From the NCBI GenBank assembly GCA_022360015.1, contig JAKSDQ010000331.1, positions 59,925 through 123,924 on the forward strand: a stretch of 64,000 nt of DNA, given 5' to 3'. A program made the position numbers and the translations under genes. The notes under the pieces were generated by a model. That model made no database searches. It was not told the DNA's origin and saw nothing but the letters and a program-made list of their open reading frames with translations. Positions 18,152 through 27,626 of this stretch are shown here, piece after piece; the stretch's first letter is position 1; each line of letters begins with the position of its first letter. This stretch comes from Cytophagales bacterium. Lineage in GTDB: Bacteria; Bacteroidota; Bacteroidia; Cytophagales; Cyclobacteriaceae.

Positions 18152-19642
18152 ATGTTAAAAGACTTGAGAGTATATAATACCCTTACCAAACAGAAAGAAC
18201 TTTTTGAGCCGATTAACCCACCCTATGTCGGTATGTACGTATGTGGCCCTACGGTTTACAATGATGTTCATATCGGTAATATGAGAACATTTTTAAGCTT
18301 TGATGTCATTTACAGATACCTGCTGTTTTTGGACTATAAGGTGAGATTTGTACGTAACATTACCGATGTGGGCCATTTGGAGCGGGATGCGGATGATGGT
18401 GAGGATAAAATAGCCAAGAAGGCCAAACTGGAAAACCTTGAACCTATGGAAATTGTGCAACGCTACACACTTGGTTTCAGAGAGGTGGCCGACCAACTGA
18501 ATATGTTGTCTCCCAACATAGAGCCTTGTGCCACAGGGCACATCGTAGAGCAAATCAACCTTACCGCCAAACTATTGGAAAAAGGCCTGGCCTATGAGGT
18601 AAATGGGTCCGTCTATTTCGATGTAAGCAAATACAATGAAGACCATAACTATGGTGTACTGTCGGGCAGGATCATAGAAGATTTGATTGCCGGTAACCGT
18701 GATTTGGATGCGCAGGATGAAAAGCGCAACAAGATAGATTTTGCGCTGTGGAAAAAGGCTACGCCATCGCATATTATGCGCTGGGATTCTCCCTGGGGCA
18801 AAGGTTTTCCCGGTTGGCATCTCGAATGTACAGTCATGAGTACTAAATATCTGGGGAACTCATTTGATATACATGGTGGAGGAATGGATCTGAAATTCCC
18901 ACATCACGAATGCGAAATTGCACAATCTGTAGGGGCTACCGGTCAACAACCTGCAAAATACTGGATGCATACTAATATGCTTACGGTAAATGGACAAAAA
19001 ATGAGTAAATCGTTGGGCAATTCGTTTTTGCCAGCACAGCTTTTTACAGGTGATCACCCGCTCCTGGAGGAAGCCTACAGCCCTATGACTGTTCGTTTTT
19101 TTATTTTACAATCGCATTATTCCAGCACCCTTGATTTCTCAAACGAAGCGCTTAAGGCAGCAAAAAAAGGGTATAAAAAGTTAATTAATGGATTAAAAGT
19201 GCTGAGGAGTCTTGATTATTGTGAGGAACCTGAAACGGTACCCAATAAGAAAGTTATCGACCAGGTCAATCAGCTATGTGATAATTGCTACCGTGCGATG
19301 AATGATGACTTTAACACAGCCCTGACCATTGGCCATTTGTTTAACTTACTGAAAAAGATCAACTCTTTACATACCCAAAACCTCAAATATGCCGAGCTTG
19401 GGGAAGAGGTATTTGACCGTATGAAAAGAACCTACCGGACATTCGTAGTCGATGTTCTGGGCCTGAAAGAGGAGCAGCCAGATGTTTTGATGGGACTTAC
19501 GCAATCGCTCATCGATATCTACAAAGAGGCCAAACGCAACAAGGAATTTGACACGGTAGATAAGATCAGGGCTGATTTTAAGTCACAGGGACTCATTATT
19601 AAAGACATGAAAAATGACATTTCCTGGGCGTATGAAGAATAA
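18152..19642 (+). CDS. cysS: Cysteinyl-tRNA synthetase
   Basis: A 496-residue class I aminoacyl-tRNA synthetase that charges tRNA-Cys. The start is clear, with the zinc-binding 'YVCGPTVYND' near residue 30, the HIGH-type motif 'HIGNMRT' near 40, the tRNA/cysteine site 'GWHLECTVMS' with further zinc ligands ('HHECE'), and KMSKS at 283-287. Length is normal (460-500). A TAAATTTG box at 18140-18147, just before the ATG, fits the Bacteroidota -7 element and suggests a very short or absent leader. It is followed by a lipoprotein peptidase after 27 bases. Confidence 0.97.
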   Translation: MLKDLRVYNTLTKQKELFEPINPPYVGMYVCGPTVYNDVHIGNMRTFLSFDVIYRYLLFLDYKVRFVRNITDVGHLERDADDGEDKIAKKAKLENLEPMEIVQRYTLGFREVADQLNMLSPNIEPCATGHIVEQINLTAKLLEKGLAYEVNGSVYFDVSKYNEDHNYGVLSGRIIEDLIAGNRDLDAQDEKRNKIDFALWKKATPSHIMRWDSPWGKGFPGWHLECTVMSTKYLGNSFDIHGGGMDLKFPHHECEIAQSVGATGQQPAKYWMHTNMLTVNGQKMSKSLGNSFLPAQLFTGDHPLLEEAYSPMTVRFFILQSHYSSTLDFSNEALKAAKKGYKKLINGLKVLRSLDYCEEPETVPNKKVIDQVNQLCDNCYRAMNDDFNTALTIGHLFNLLKKINSLHTQNLKYAELGEEVFDRMKRTYRTFVVDVLGLKEEQPDVLMGLTQSLIDIYKEAKRNKEFDTVDKIRADFKSQGLIIKDMKNDISWAYEE

Positions 19643-19669
19643 AAGTAATGGTGATTTACCTTTAAGCTT

Positions 19670-20674
19670 ATGAGATTTGTTAATTGGGGAATAGTGCTTT
19701 TGGTTATGATTGCAGTTTTGGTGGCTTGTGATTCGGATAAAAAAGCCGAAAATAAGCATCCTCCCGAAAACGAAAAGCAACCTGAAATCGCGATTCCTGA
19801 TTTTAGCGCAGATTCGGCATATCATTTTATAGAAAAGCAAATAAGCTTTGGCCCCCGTGTTCCTAATCGACCAGCGCACAAAGCATGTGCTGCGTACCTT
19901 GTTGAGACGTTGAGCAATTATACCCCTCAGGTTATAGAACAGAACTTTGAGTCGACCGCCTATGATGGTACGAACTTGTCTCTGAAAAACATTATAGCCA
20001 GTTTTAACCCTGATAAGAGCAAAAGAGTATTGCTTGCCGCCCATTGGGATACAAGGCCGTTTGCTGACAATGATTCCATAGATACTGACCGACCCATCAT
20101 AGGTGCTAACGATGGGGGAAGTGGGGTCGGGGTTTTACTGGAGATAGCCCGGCAACTCCACCTGAATACCAATTTTGATGTCGGTGTCGATATTATTCTA
20201 TTTGACGGGGAAGACTACGGAGTGCCGGCGAATGAAAAAGGTTTTAGAAATGTCCCGTATGGTGGCTTTTGCCTGGGGTCGCAATATTGGTCCAAAAACA
20301 AACATGTTCCTAACTATTCTGCTTACTACGGTATATTGCTCGATATGGTTGGTGCCAGGGGGGCTAAATTTTATCAGGAAGGTTTGTCCATGAATAGTGC
20401 TCCCAGTGTTGTCAGAAAGGTTTGGGACTACGGACAAAGTCTGGGGTATGGTGATTACTTTATCTCTCAAAAAAGCGAGGAGATTTTAGATGACCACAAA
20501 TTTGTCAATCAATGGGCTAATATTCCCATGATCGATATTATTGAATACGACCCGTCTACAAAGAATTATTTTGGCAAATACTGGCATACTCACCAGGATA
20601 ATATGGATTTGATTGACAAAAATACGCTCAAAGCAGTTGGGCAGACGGTGCTTAAATTGGTTTATATGGAATGA
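19670..20674 (+). CDS. M28-family lipoprotein, glutaminyl-peptide cyclotransferase-like
   Basis: A 334-residue lipid-anchored zinc enzyme. The lipobox ends at the cysteine in 'VLVACDSDK' (about residue 19). Metal-binding residues of the M28/glutaminyl cyclase fold are seen in 'AAHWDTRPFADND', 'GANDGGSGVGVLLEIA', 'LFDGEDYG' and 'HTHQDNMDL'. The 'AHWDTRP' form is shared with bacterial and animal glutaminyl cyclases, which form N-terminal pyroglutamate, while other M28 members are aminopeptidases. N-terminal pyroglutamate is common on exported Bacteroidota proteins, so a cyclase role is likely but not proven. It follows cysS by 27 bases. Confidence 0.85.
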   Translation: MRFVNWGIVLLVMIAVLVACDSDKKAENKHPPENEKQPEIAIPDFSADSAYHFIEKQISFGPRVPNRPAHKACAAYLVETLSNYTPQVIEQNFESTAYDGTNLSLKNIIASFNPDKSKRVLLAAHWDTRPFADNDSIDTDRPIIGANDGGSGVGVLLEIARQLHLNTNFDVGVDIILFDGEDYGVPANEKGFRNVPYGGFCLGSQYWSKNKHVPNYSAYYGILLDMVGARGAKFYQEGLSMNSAPSVVRKVWDYGQSLGYGDYFISQKSEEILDDHKFVNQWANIPMIDIIEYDPSTKNYFGKYWHTHQDNMDLIDKNTLKAVGQTVLKLVYME

Positions 20675-20708
20675 TGGAGAGGGGATAATTGATAATTGAC
20701 AGTTAACG

Positions 20709-20724
20709 ATTGACAATTGTCAAT
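20709..20724. terminator. AT-rich palindrome between convergent genes
   Basis: A perfect 16-base palindrome ATTGACAATTGTCAAT, preceded by similar ATAATTGA units from 20686, lies between the convergent stops of the M28 lipoprotein and ompH genes. It could help termination, although a stem with no loop bases is weak. It resembles short AT-rich repetitive tracts common in intergenic DNA. Confidence 0.35.
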
Positions 20725-20750
20725 TAGCCGGAACCCCATTATCCTGTTGT

Positions 20751-21293
20751 TTAGTTCTCTGTTTTGACGGGTGGCGTGATGCCCAGTTTTTGTAAAACGA
20801 GATCTGAAATATTATCTTCCTCTCTGGCATCGAGGAGAATGGCGGCACCGCCAATGTCTGAGCTGAAGATGTGGGTGTAGCCGGCTTCTTTTCTTACCTC
20901 TTTAATGGCTTTTTCGATTTTTTCGTAAGCTGGTCTTAAAAGGTCCACTTGTTTTTTCTGCATAGCCTGCTCTGCTTCCTGCTGAAATTGGTTTAAATTG
21001 GTTTGCATACTTTGTAGATCCCTTTCCTCGGCCTGGCGGGCTATGTCAGTCATGTTGGCCCCATTTTGTTGATAGGCAGCAGCTCTTTTCTGAAACTCAT
21101 CAACTTTGGCCTGGATTTGATTTCTCAGTTGCGTCTGATAATCTTCGAGGTCTTTTTGAATAGATTTAGCCTCAGGCAACTGACTTAAGATATACTCAAC
21201 ATTGGTGTAGCCAATTTTTAATTGTTCTTGCGCCTGAACCGAAAAATCAAACATAAAAAAAACAAACAGCGCAATTATTATCTTTTTCATCAT
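20751..21293 (-). CDS. OmpH/Skp family periplasmic chaperone (copy B)
   Basis: A 180-residue secreted protein with a signal peptide ending near 'VQAQ' and the OmpH start 'LKIGYTNVEYILSQLPEA', followed by a long coiled coil of about 80 residues rich in Gln/Glu/Lys. Skp-type trimers hold unfolded outer-membrane proteins and deliver them to the BAM complex. It is the last gene of the uppS-bamA-ompH-ompH run and lies 21 bases after its paralogue. The two copies share form but are clearly diverged. Confidence 0.92.
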   Translation of the reverse strand: MMKKIIIALFVFFMFDFSVQAQEQLKIGYTNVEYILSQLPEAKSIQKDLEDYQTQLRNQIQAKVDEFQKRAAAYQQNGANMTDIARQAEERDLQSMQTNLNQFQQEAEQAMQKKQVDLLRPAYEKIEKAIKEVRKEAGYTHIFSSDIGGAAILLDAREEDNISDLVLQKLGITPPVKTEN

Positions 21294-21314
21294 ATTATAA
21301 AATATTAACTTTAT

Positions 21315-21863
21315 TCAATTGGTTTCTTCCTGTTTCTGACCAATTCCCAATTCTTCCAGCACATTTTCCGTGAAATCATAGATGGGATCGGTATAAATCA
21401 TTATTAAATCTCCTGATTTATCAAAAATCATTTGTAACCTGTTTTGTTTAGCTACTTTTTCAGTGGCTTTAAAGACTTTTTCCTGCAATGGTTTAATCAA
21501 TTCCTTTCTTTTTAAGAAGAGTAACCCCTCATAACCGAACACTTTATTGTGATACGCTTTCACCTCGTTTTCTTTTTTCTTTATATGATCCAGTCTTTCT
21601 TCCCTCATATCACGGGTAAGTAACACTTCTTCAGCTTTGAGCTTATTATATAAAGATTCTATCTCCTTTTGTTTATTTTGAATCTCCTCCTGCCATTGCA
21701 TGGAAATTTTATTGATTTCGGCCTGAGCTTCATTGTACTCAGGCATTTGGTTCAAAATAAAATCACTATCTACATAACCGAATCTTTGACCATGAGCCGA
21801 AATCAGGCTTGCAAAGGTAAAAAAAGAAAAGAGGAAAAAACAGATAAAACTAATTTTTATCAT
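21315..21863 (-). CDS. OmpH/Skp family periplasmic chaperone (copy A)
   Basis: A 182-residue paralogue of the next gene. It has a signal peptide ending near 'ISAHG', the opening 'QRFGYVDSDFILNQMPEY', then a long charged coiled coil (about residues 45-130) and a C-terminal beta-strand region ending 'LGIGQKQEETN'. It starts 2 bases after the bamA stop. Paired Skp homologues after bamA are usual in Bacteroidota and presumably share the task of escorting outer-membrane proteins to BamA. Confidence 0.92.
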   Translation of the reverse strand: MIKISFICFFLFSFFTFASLISAHGQRFGYVDSDFILNQMPEYNEAQAEINKISMQWQEEIQNKQKEIESLYNKLKAEEVLLTRDMREERLDHIKKKENEVKAYHNKVFGYEGLLFLKRKELIKPLQEKVFKATEKVAKQNRLQMIFDKSGDLIMIYTDPIYDFTENVLEELGIGQKQEETN

Positions 21864-21865
21864 AA

Positions 21866-24598
21866 TTATCTAAGCTGTTGCCCAATGGTAAAGTGGAACT
21901 GCGGGCCGCTTCTTTCGGTTCGGCCCGGAAGGGTATCAAAACCATAAGCCCAGTCAATACCGATCAGACCAAATGCCGGCATAAAGATTCTGGCTCCGAC
22001 ACCGGCCGATTTGTAAAGATTGTTAATGTTAAAATCCCTGTACTCACCCCAGTTGTTGCCTGCTTCGCCAAATCCGAGCACATAGATAGTCGCAGATGGA
22101 TTCAGTGATACAGGATACCTTAGTTCAAAAATAAACTTATTAAACACCACCCCACCCCTGATTTCATCAGGTTCCAGCAAACCACTGGTGGCCTGGAAGT
22201 TTGGTGGCGTTACCGTATTGTCTTCATAACCTCTTAGTCCGATGATATCATTGCCGATCAGAAAGTTTTGTCCACCGAGGCCGGCACCACCCATTACAAA
22301 TCTTTCAAATGGTCCGATTCCCGCTTTGCGGGTATAAGACCCGATAAAACCTAGGTGTGCCCTGGATTCCAATACCAGGTTTCCGGCAATTTGTGTGTAA
22401 AACTTGGCATCGAACATCCATTTATGAAATTCTACCAAGTTGTACCTCGTAGCGTTGTCAGCATTTTCATAGTCAATATCATTAAACACAGAATAAGGCG
22501 GTGTCAGGCTCATGCTTAATGATAAGGAGGAGCCTGTGGTGGGATACATGGTGCTTGGACCGGCGCTGTTTCTTGCTATGGTGGTATTAAATGTCAGGTT
22601 ATTGGAAATACCGGTGGAAAAGCCCAGTTGAGAACCGAAATTATCAAGGTTATAAACGAAATAATTGAGAGAGTTTGAAATAAAGAAGAAATCGTCGGGC
22701 CACCTTAACCTTCTGCCCAGGCTTACCGAGATGCCGGCCAATTTAAGAGAGCCATTGAAATCATTCAAACCCCGTGGAAAGACAAGCTCTCCGTTACTGT
22801 CCCTGATTGGATTACCATCTTCATCGGTTTCAAAGGTCCTTACACGCTGAATAGAACGAGTGAGGTTAATCGTAAATGCATTTGGTTTTTTGCCACCCAG
22901 CCAGGGTTCGGTAAAAGTAAAGGAATAATTTTGGAACGCACGGCCGTTGGCCTGAACCCTTAAGGCCAGCTTTTGACCATCGCCCACAGGCAAGGGGTGC
23001 CACTTGGAACGGTCGGTAATATTTTTAATAGAGAAATTGTTGAAAACCAGACCCAGGGTACCCACAAAGCCAAAAAAGCCACCCCAACCTCCCGAAAGCT
23101 CGATCTGATCGCTCGGTCTTTCCACTACGGTGTATTCAATATCTACTGTCCCGTCAGCGGGATTGGGTATGGGCTGCATACCAATCTGCTCCGGGTCAAA
23201 ATATCCTAATTGTGCAATTTCTCGGTTGGTCCTGATCAATTGTTCTCTGCTGAATTTTTGCCCTGGTAAGGTTCTGATTTCTCTGAGTATAACGTGGTCG
23301 TTGGTCCTGTCATTACCTTTAACGATCACTTTATTTATAGTGGCTTGTGTGCCTTCATGGATTCGCATTTCCACGTCGATGGAATCATCTTCAATTCTCA
23401 CCTCAACCGGATCTATGGTGAAAAACAGGTAACCGTTGTCAAGGTATAAAGAACTCACATCGGCGCCTGTCGGGTTGTAATTAAGTCTTTTATTGACCAA
23501 TTCAAGGTCGTACACATCTCCTTTATTGATCCCCAGAATACGGCCCAACGTATTGTCATTGTATACATAATTTCCGTTCCATATGATGTCCCTGAAATAA
23601 TATTTTTTCCCCTCTTCGACTTCGAATTTGACGTTGATGGTTTTGCTGCTATGGGTATAGACCGAGTCTGTTACGATTCTTGCGTCCCGGTAGCCTTTGG
23701 AATTGTAAAATTCTATCAAAGCTTTCTTGTCATCCTCATAATCGGATTTGATAAACTTCGACCCGCTAAAGAAATTTAACTTGAAATTATCGTTGATAAA
23801 ACCCTTCACCTCTTGTCCACTTACTTTCACTGTAGAGCCGGCAAAGTTCTTGATTTTATTTTTGTTCAGGCTGAATAACTCACCAAAGACAGTCTTGAAA
23901 ATACCGATTCTGGGGTGTTCTTTGGTAGATTTGAGTTTTTTCTTGAGTTTGCCCTCACTGAAATTGTTGTTGCCTTCAAAGTAAATCCTGTTGATCTTTA
24001 CCTTGCTACCCTTATTGACATCAACCAAAATTTGTACAGCGTTGAAGGCAAGCGTGTCTTTGATTCTGGTAACTTTTACTTCCGTATTGAGAAAGCCTTT
24101 TTCTACAAAGTGTTTTTTTACGGTTAACTCTGTGTTTTTTAAGATAGCATCAGTGAGTACCCTTCCCCTGATCAGCTTGATATCATCGTCCAGTTCCCCT
24201 TCCTGGGTTTTATTGACCCCTTTATAAATAATTTTCGATAACCTTGGCCGCTCTGTCAGTTCAATTCTCAGGCTTATTTTGCCATTTTCGATTTTAGTAG
24301 CATATATACCCACATTACCCATCAGTCCCTGCCCCCATAGTTTTTTGATAGCATTGGAAATATCGTCACCGGGTATTTTCACTTTATCTCCAACTTTTAA
24401 ACCGGACAAAGATATCAAGGCATTGTGATCGAGGTATTCTACACCGGTTACTTCAATGTCGGCAATTTCATACTGTTTCGGAGTAGAATAGCTTATTGGG
24501 TCATTAACACGATTCCTGTTATCATTTTTATATCTGATTTGCGCTGGCAGCAGGTTAACAGCACAGATACAGATAATGCCGAGTATAATTTTTTTCAT
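21866..24598 (-). CDS. bamA: Outer-membrane protein assembly factor BamA
   Basis: A 910-residue Omp85 protein, the central insertase for outer-membrane barrels. A signal peptide is followed by about five POTRA domains (roughly 45-470; e.g. 'YEIADIEVTGVEYLDHNALIS' region and 'INKVIVKGNDRTNDHVILREI'). The rest is a 16-strand barrel ending in 'PQFHFTIGQQLR', with the Omp85 signature in 'GLRGYEDNTV'. It is longer than E. coli BamA (810), as in other Bacteroidota. uppS precedes it by 5 bases and two Skp chaperones follow. Confidence 0.96.
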   Translation of the reverse strand: MKKIILGIICICAVNLLPAQIRYKNDNRNRVNDPISYSTPKQYEIADIEVTGVEYLDHNALISLSGLKVGDKVKIPGDDISNAIKKLWGQGLMGNVGIYATKIENGKISLRIELTERPRLSKIIYKGVNKTQEGELDDDIKLIRGRVLTDAILKNTELTVKKHFVEKGFLNTEVKVTRIKDTLAFNAVQILVDVNKGSKVKINRIYFEGNNNFSEGKLKKKLKSTKEHPRIGIFKTVFGELFSLNKNKIKNFAGSTVKVSGQEVKGFINDNFKLNFFSGSKFIKSDYEDDKKALIEFYNSKGYRDARIVTDSVYTHSSKTINVKFEVEEGKKYYFRDIIWNGNYVYNDNTLGRILGINKGDVYDLELVNKRLNYNPTGADVSSLYLDNGYLFFTIDPVEVRIEDDSIDVEMRIHEGTQATINKVIVKGNDRTNDHVILREIRTLPGQKFSREQLIRTNREIAQLGYFDPEQIGMQPIPNPADGTVDIEYTVVERPSDQIELSGGWGGFFGFVGTLGLVFNNFSIKNITDRSKWHPLPVGDGQKLALRVQANGRAFQNYSFTFTEPWLGGKKPNAFTINLTRSIQRVRTFETDEDGNPIRDSNGELVFPRGLNDFNGSLKLAGISVSLGRRLRWPDDFFFISNSLNYFVYNLDNFGSQLGFSTGISNNLTFNTTIARNSAGPSTMYPTTGSSLSLSMSLTPPYSVFNDIDYENADNATRYNLVEFHKWMFDAKFYTQIAGNLVLESRAHLGFIGSYTRKAGIGPFERFVMGGAGLGGQNFLIGNDIIGLRGYEDNTVTPPNFQATSGLLEPDEIRGGVVFNKFIFELRYPVSLNPSATIYVLGFGEAGNNWGEYRDFNINNLYKSAGVGARIFMPAFGLIGIDWAYGFDTLPGRTERSGPQFHFTIGQQLR

Positions 24599-24603
24599 AG
24601 GGT

Positions 24604-25341
24604 CTAAGAATTCACCTGTTCGCTAATTTTCCCAAATCTTCTTTCTCTTTTTTGAAAAGACAATATGGCCTGATACAAATGTTCCCTTCTAAAATCGGGC
24701 CATAAAAGGTCTGTCATATACAATTCGGTATAAGCAATCTGCCATAAAAGAAAATTACTTATCCGCATTTCGCCGCTGGTTCTTATCAATAACTCCGGGT
24801 CGGGTATTGTGTTTGTGTTGAGATAGTTTGAAAAAAGGTGTTGATCAATATTGTCAACGCTGATTTTTTCATTTTTAACATCAATAGCCAAACTTTTTAC
24901 AGCCTGCAACAGTTCCCACCTTCCGCTGTAATTTAAGGCAAGAATAAGCTTCAGGCCGGAGTTATCTTTGGTGATCTCCATGGCTTCTTTCAGGTTTTTC
25001 AGGCATTTTTGAGGGAGGTTATTGATATCACCTATGGATAGTAACCTTACGTTATTATCCATCAGGGTTTTGATTTCGTTCTTTATGGTAAAAACCAGCA
25101 GGTCCCACAGCCCTTGAACCTCGTCTTTTGGTCTTGACCAGTTTTCAGTCGAAAACGCGTACAAGGTCAGGTATTCAATGCCTAATTCCGCGCAGCCTTC
25201 TGTTGTCTCCCTGACCGCTTTGATAGCATTTTTATGACCAAAAAGCCTCGCTGCACCTTTATTTTTTGCCCAGCGCCCGTTGCCATCCATGATTACAGCT
25301 ATATGCCGCGGTAATTTGCTTAAGTCAATCTTTTCTTTCAT
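24604..25341 (-). CDS. uppS: Isoprenyl (undecaprenyl) diphosphate synthase
   Basis: A cis-prenyltransferase of about 245 residues that builds the C55 lipid carrier for peptidoglycan and glycan synthesis. The ATG at 25341 is preferred; a TTG at 25359 would add six residues. Signature motifs are 'HIAVIMDGNGRWAKNKGA' (catalytic Asp and FPP-binding residues), 'LTLYAFSTENW' and the C-terminal 'LLIRTSGEMRISNFLLWQ.AYTE', with the final 'DLLWPDF'. It directly precedes bamA, a Bacteroidota-typical link of lipid-carrier and outer-membrane synthesis. Confidence 0.96.
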   Translation of the reverse strand: MKEKIDLSKLPRHIAVIMDGNGRWAKNKGAARLFGHKNAIKAVRETTEGCAELGIEYLTLYAFSTENWSRPKDEVQGLWDLLVFTIKNEIKTLMDNNVRLLSIGDINNLPQKCLKNLKEAMEITKDNSGLKLILALNYSGRWELLQAVKSLAIDVKNEKISVDNIDQHLFSNYLNTNTIPDPELLIRTSGEMRISNFLLWQIAYTELYMTDLLWPDFRREHLYQAILSFQKRERRFGKISEQVNS

Positions 25342-25419
25342 CCCAGCATTAAGGTGCAAAATTAATTTGTAAGGTACAAAATAGCTATTTTATTTTAAAA
25401 ATAATGCAAGTTTCTTTGA

Positions 25420-26133
25420 CTAATTATAATCGTAAGGACATATAATAGGGTAAAAAGCGTAGCTTACCGAAACACCTACAAAATAATAGGTATCCTTGTC
25501 ATGGGGGTTCCCGTATTGGTAATTTTTAGTATTTGGAATGGCTTCGGAGATGTTATCCAGGTAATCAAAAAAAGTTTTTCTCGCTCCGAACTCAAAATTC
25601 AGGTTCCAGTTTCGGTTGATTTTGTATTTAATACCTACTCCGAAAGGGATTACGGGTTGAAACGTACTATATTCGAATGGTGATTCATCCTGGCCAAAGA
25701 AAGTAAAAAAGCCGGCACCGGCGAAAAAATACGGGGAGAAATTGATCGCGGAATGCGGATCTTTATAATCCAGAAAATTATATTCCAATGTTACCGTAGG
25801 CTCAATAATAAAAATATCAAATGATGCATCGCGGGCTGCGGCAAATGCGTCGAATGGATTTTCGTCACTGCCTTGTAATTTGCCCAGTGTTGCGGTATAT
25901 CGTAAACTAATTGCATCGCTGAGATTGTTTCTGTAATAGATCAGGCCTCCCAGGCTGTTTTCGGTGATCTGATAATTCCTGATCAAATCCCCTGTATAGG
26001 ATAACCCCCCCAATCCTGCTCCAACCTCTGATTTCTGGGCATACCCCGCTGCCCCGACCAATAGCAGAATAATAAAAACGGGAAAACCCATCCGGAGTTT
26101 TCCCAGGTTAAAATGCCTTATAATTTTATTCAC
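25420..26133 (-). CDS. DUF6089-type outer-membrane protein, short form
   Basis: A 237-residue predicted beta-barrel. The start chosen is the GTG at 26133, which gives a basic region before the hydrophobic 'FPVFIILLLVGAAGYAQ'; an ATG at 26091 would remove the basic part. The mature protein opens 'VGAGLGGLSYTGDL' and continues through strands to 'TYYFVGVSVSYAFY', as in the DUF6089 proteins usually found between nadK and uppS. Function unknown. It is the third DUF6089-like gene in this operon direction. Confidence 0.82.
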   Translation of the reverse strand: MNKIIRHFNLGKLRMGFPVFIILLLVGAAGYAQKSEVGAGLGGLSYTGDLIRNYQITENSLGGLIYYRNNLSDAISLRYTATLGKLQGSDENPFDAFAAARDASFDIFIIEPTVTLEYNFLDYKDPHSAINFSPYFFAGAGFFTFFGQDESPFEYSTFQPVIPFGVGIKYKINRNWNLNFEFGARKTFFDYLDNISEAIPNTKNYQYGNPHDKDTYYFVGVSVSYAFYPIICPYDYN

Positions 26134-26142
26134 TAATTTAAA

Positions 26143-27246
26143 TTATCTGTATTTTGCACCTCCAAACAAAGACCCTCCAAAAATATATGTTAGCTTAAGA
26201 CTGGTGACAATATAAATATCGTCATCTCCTGAATTACCCCGTATGTTGACATCGCCGGGTTGTCCGTACCCGGGGATAATATTGTAGGTTCTGCCATCTG
26301 CCCCGACATAAGAAGCGGTACGCGAAACAATTTCAGCAATATTAGGATTTGTTAATTCCCTCGGATTACCGGAATTCACATCATTTACCTCACGGGACCT
26401 GTCCGACATGGCGCGGGCCAAATTACTGTTTAACAGACCCAGGTCAACATAGCTGCCACTAACATCATCTATATGATCAAAGAACAAGTGTCTGTACCCC
26501 ACTTCCAGTTCGAGATCTATGGCCTGACTCAGTCTGTATCTTACCCCCAATCCTACTGGAATAGCAAATTGTACATTACTGTAGGTACTAACGCCACTCC
26601 CCTCGCTATATTGTCCTTCTGTTCCCAGGGGTTCGAGATCCACCCATTGGCCTGCTTCGGCAAGGGGGCTGCCGGTGTTGACGTCTGTTTCGGGCACCAG
26701 CCCCTGCGGATTATGATGTAAAACTGCCACGCCGGCGAAAACATAGGGTACGAAATTCGAACGGGTTACAAAAGTTCCGTAGCTGGGGATAAGGTCGAAT
26801 ACGCCGGAAACCGAAAATTCTAATATATCGTTACGAAACTGCAGATTTCGTACATATCTGAATCTGGCATTCTCGTCGTTAGGGTCGGCGGAATCAAAAT
26901 CAGATCCTTGTAACCGGCCAAACAGAAGTCCCCCCCTGACCGAGACACGTGGCAATACCTTTCTCTGAATCGAGACACCGATTCCAGGGCGGGTGAAAGA
27001 GATGTCGGTGCTGGCAATGGATGATTTTGGTGCCAGGTCACCAAAATAGTTCATTGAACTGATATGAAAGGTGACAGAATTATAGGCCCGCCGTCCAAAT
27101 GGTGAGGAAGCACTCCCCCTGTAGCTGGAAATCTGACGGCTTTTTGACCGGATTTTCCGGCTTTTAGGCCTGCGTTGAGCATAAACATAGGTTTCTGCAA
27201 ACAGGAAGAACCCCAGGAGCAACAGAACCAAACTTATTTTTCTCAT
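26143..27246 (-). CDS. DUF6089-type outer-membrane protein, long form copy 1
   Basis: A 367-residue secreted protein with a signal peptide ending in 'TYVYAQ'. After a basic stretch rich in Arg/Ser/Lys come barrel strands: 'VTFHISSMNYFGDLAPK', 'GIGVSIQRKVLPRVSVRGGLLFGRLQGSD', 'VPYVFAGVAVLHHNP', 'GVRYRLSQAIDLELEVGYRHLFFDHIDD' and a final 'IVTSLKLTYIFGG'. It is closely similar along its whole length to the protein at 27.9-29.0 kb, so the two arose by duplication. Function unknown; the genomic slot suggests an envelope-assembly role. Confidence 0.82.
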   Translation of the reverse strand: MRKISLVLLLLGFFLFAETYVYAQRRPKSRKIRSKSRQISSYRGSASSPFGRRAYNSVTFHISSMNYFGDLAPKSSIASTDISFTRPGIGVSIQRKVLPRVSVRGGLLFGRLQGSDFDSADPNDENARFRYVRNLQFRNDILEFSVSGVFDLIPSYGTFVTRSNFVPYVFAGVAVLHHNPQGLVPETDVNTGSPLAEAGQWVDLEPLGTEGQYSEGSGVSTYSNVQFAIPVGLGVRYRLSQAIDLELEVGYRHLFFDHIDDVSGSYVDLGLLNSNLARAMSDRSREVNDVNSGNPRELTNPNIAEIVSRTASYVGADGRTYNIIPGYGQPGDVNIRGNSGDDDIYIVTSLKLTYIFGGSLFGGAKYR

Positions 27247-27470
27247 CTTTAGTTAAAGTTAAAGTCAATAGGAACAAGCCGGGTCTGATCCAGGCTAAAG
27301 CGTAAAGTGATTACAATACCGGTAAAAATAATAATATTTTACTTAAATAATAGTGAATCGCCGAATGTGTGCAGGATTTAATATAGCGGAAGAAACGAGG
27401 CACAGCCGTTAGCCCAAATTCTTACGTATATGATGTTCAATTACTTAAGCGTACACAAAAATAATTAATA

Positions 27471-27626
27471 GCGCGAGCGTCCGTAGCTGTTGCACAACGA
27501 TGTTTCGAAAATAATGAAAACGCGTGCTCATCGTAGAGGAGGCACGCGTTTCCTCGGCTAAACGTGCGCCAGCTTCTTTCACTTCTTATTGTTATACGAT
27601 GCGCAACAGCCACGGATGCTCGCGCC
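27471..27626. repeat. Nested inverted-repeat element (possible MITE or REP-like unit)
   Basis: The outer arms, 27471-27499 and 27597-27625, match in 25 of 29 positions as inverted repeats (left arm begins GCGCGAGCGTCCGTAGCTGT). Inside is a second stem, CGCGTGC at 27521-27527 with GCACGCG at 27542-27548. A fragment of the left arm recurs at 12293-12309, so this is a dispersed family. No transposase is encoded. A non-autonomous mobile element or a large REP/BIME-type hairpin fits best. Confidence 0.65.
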
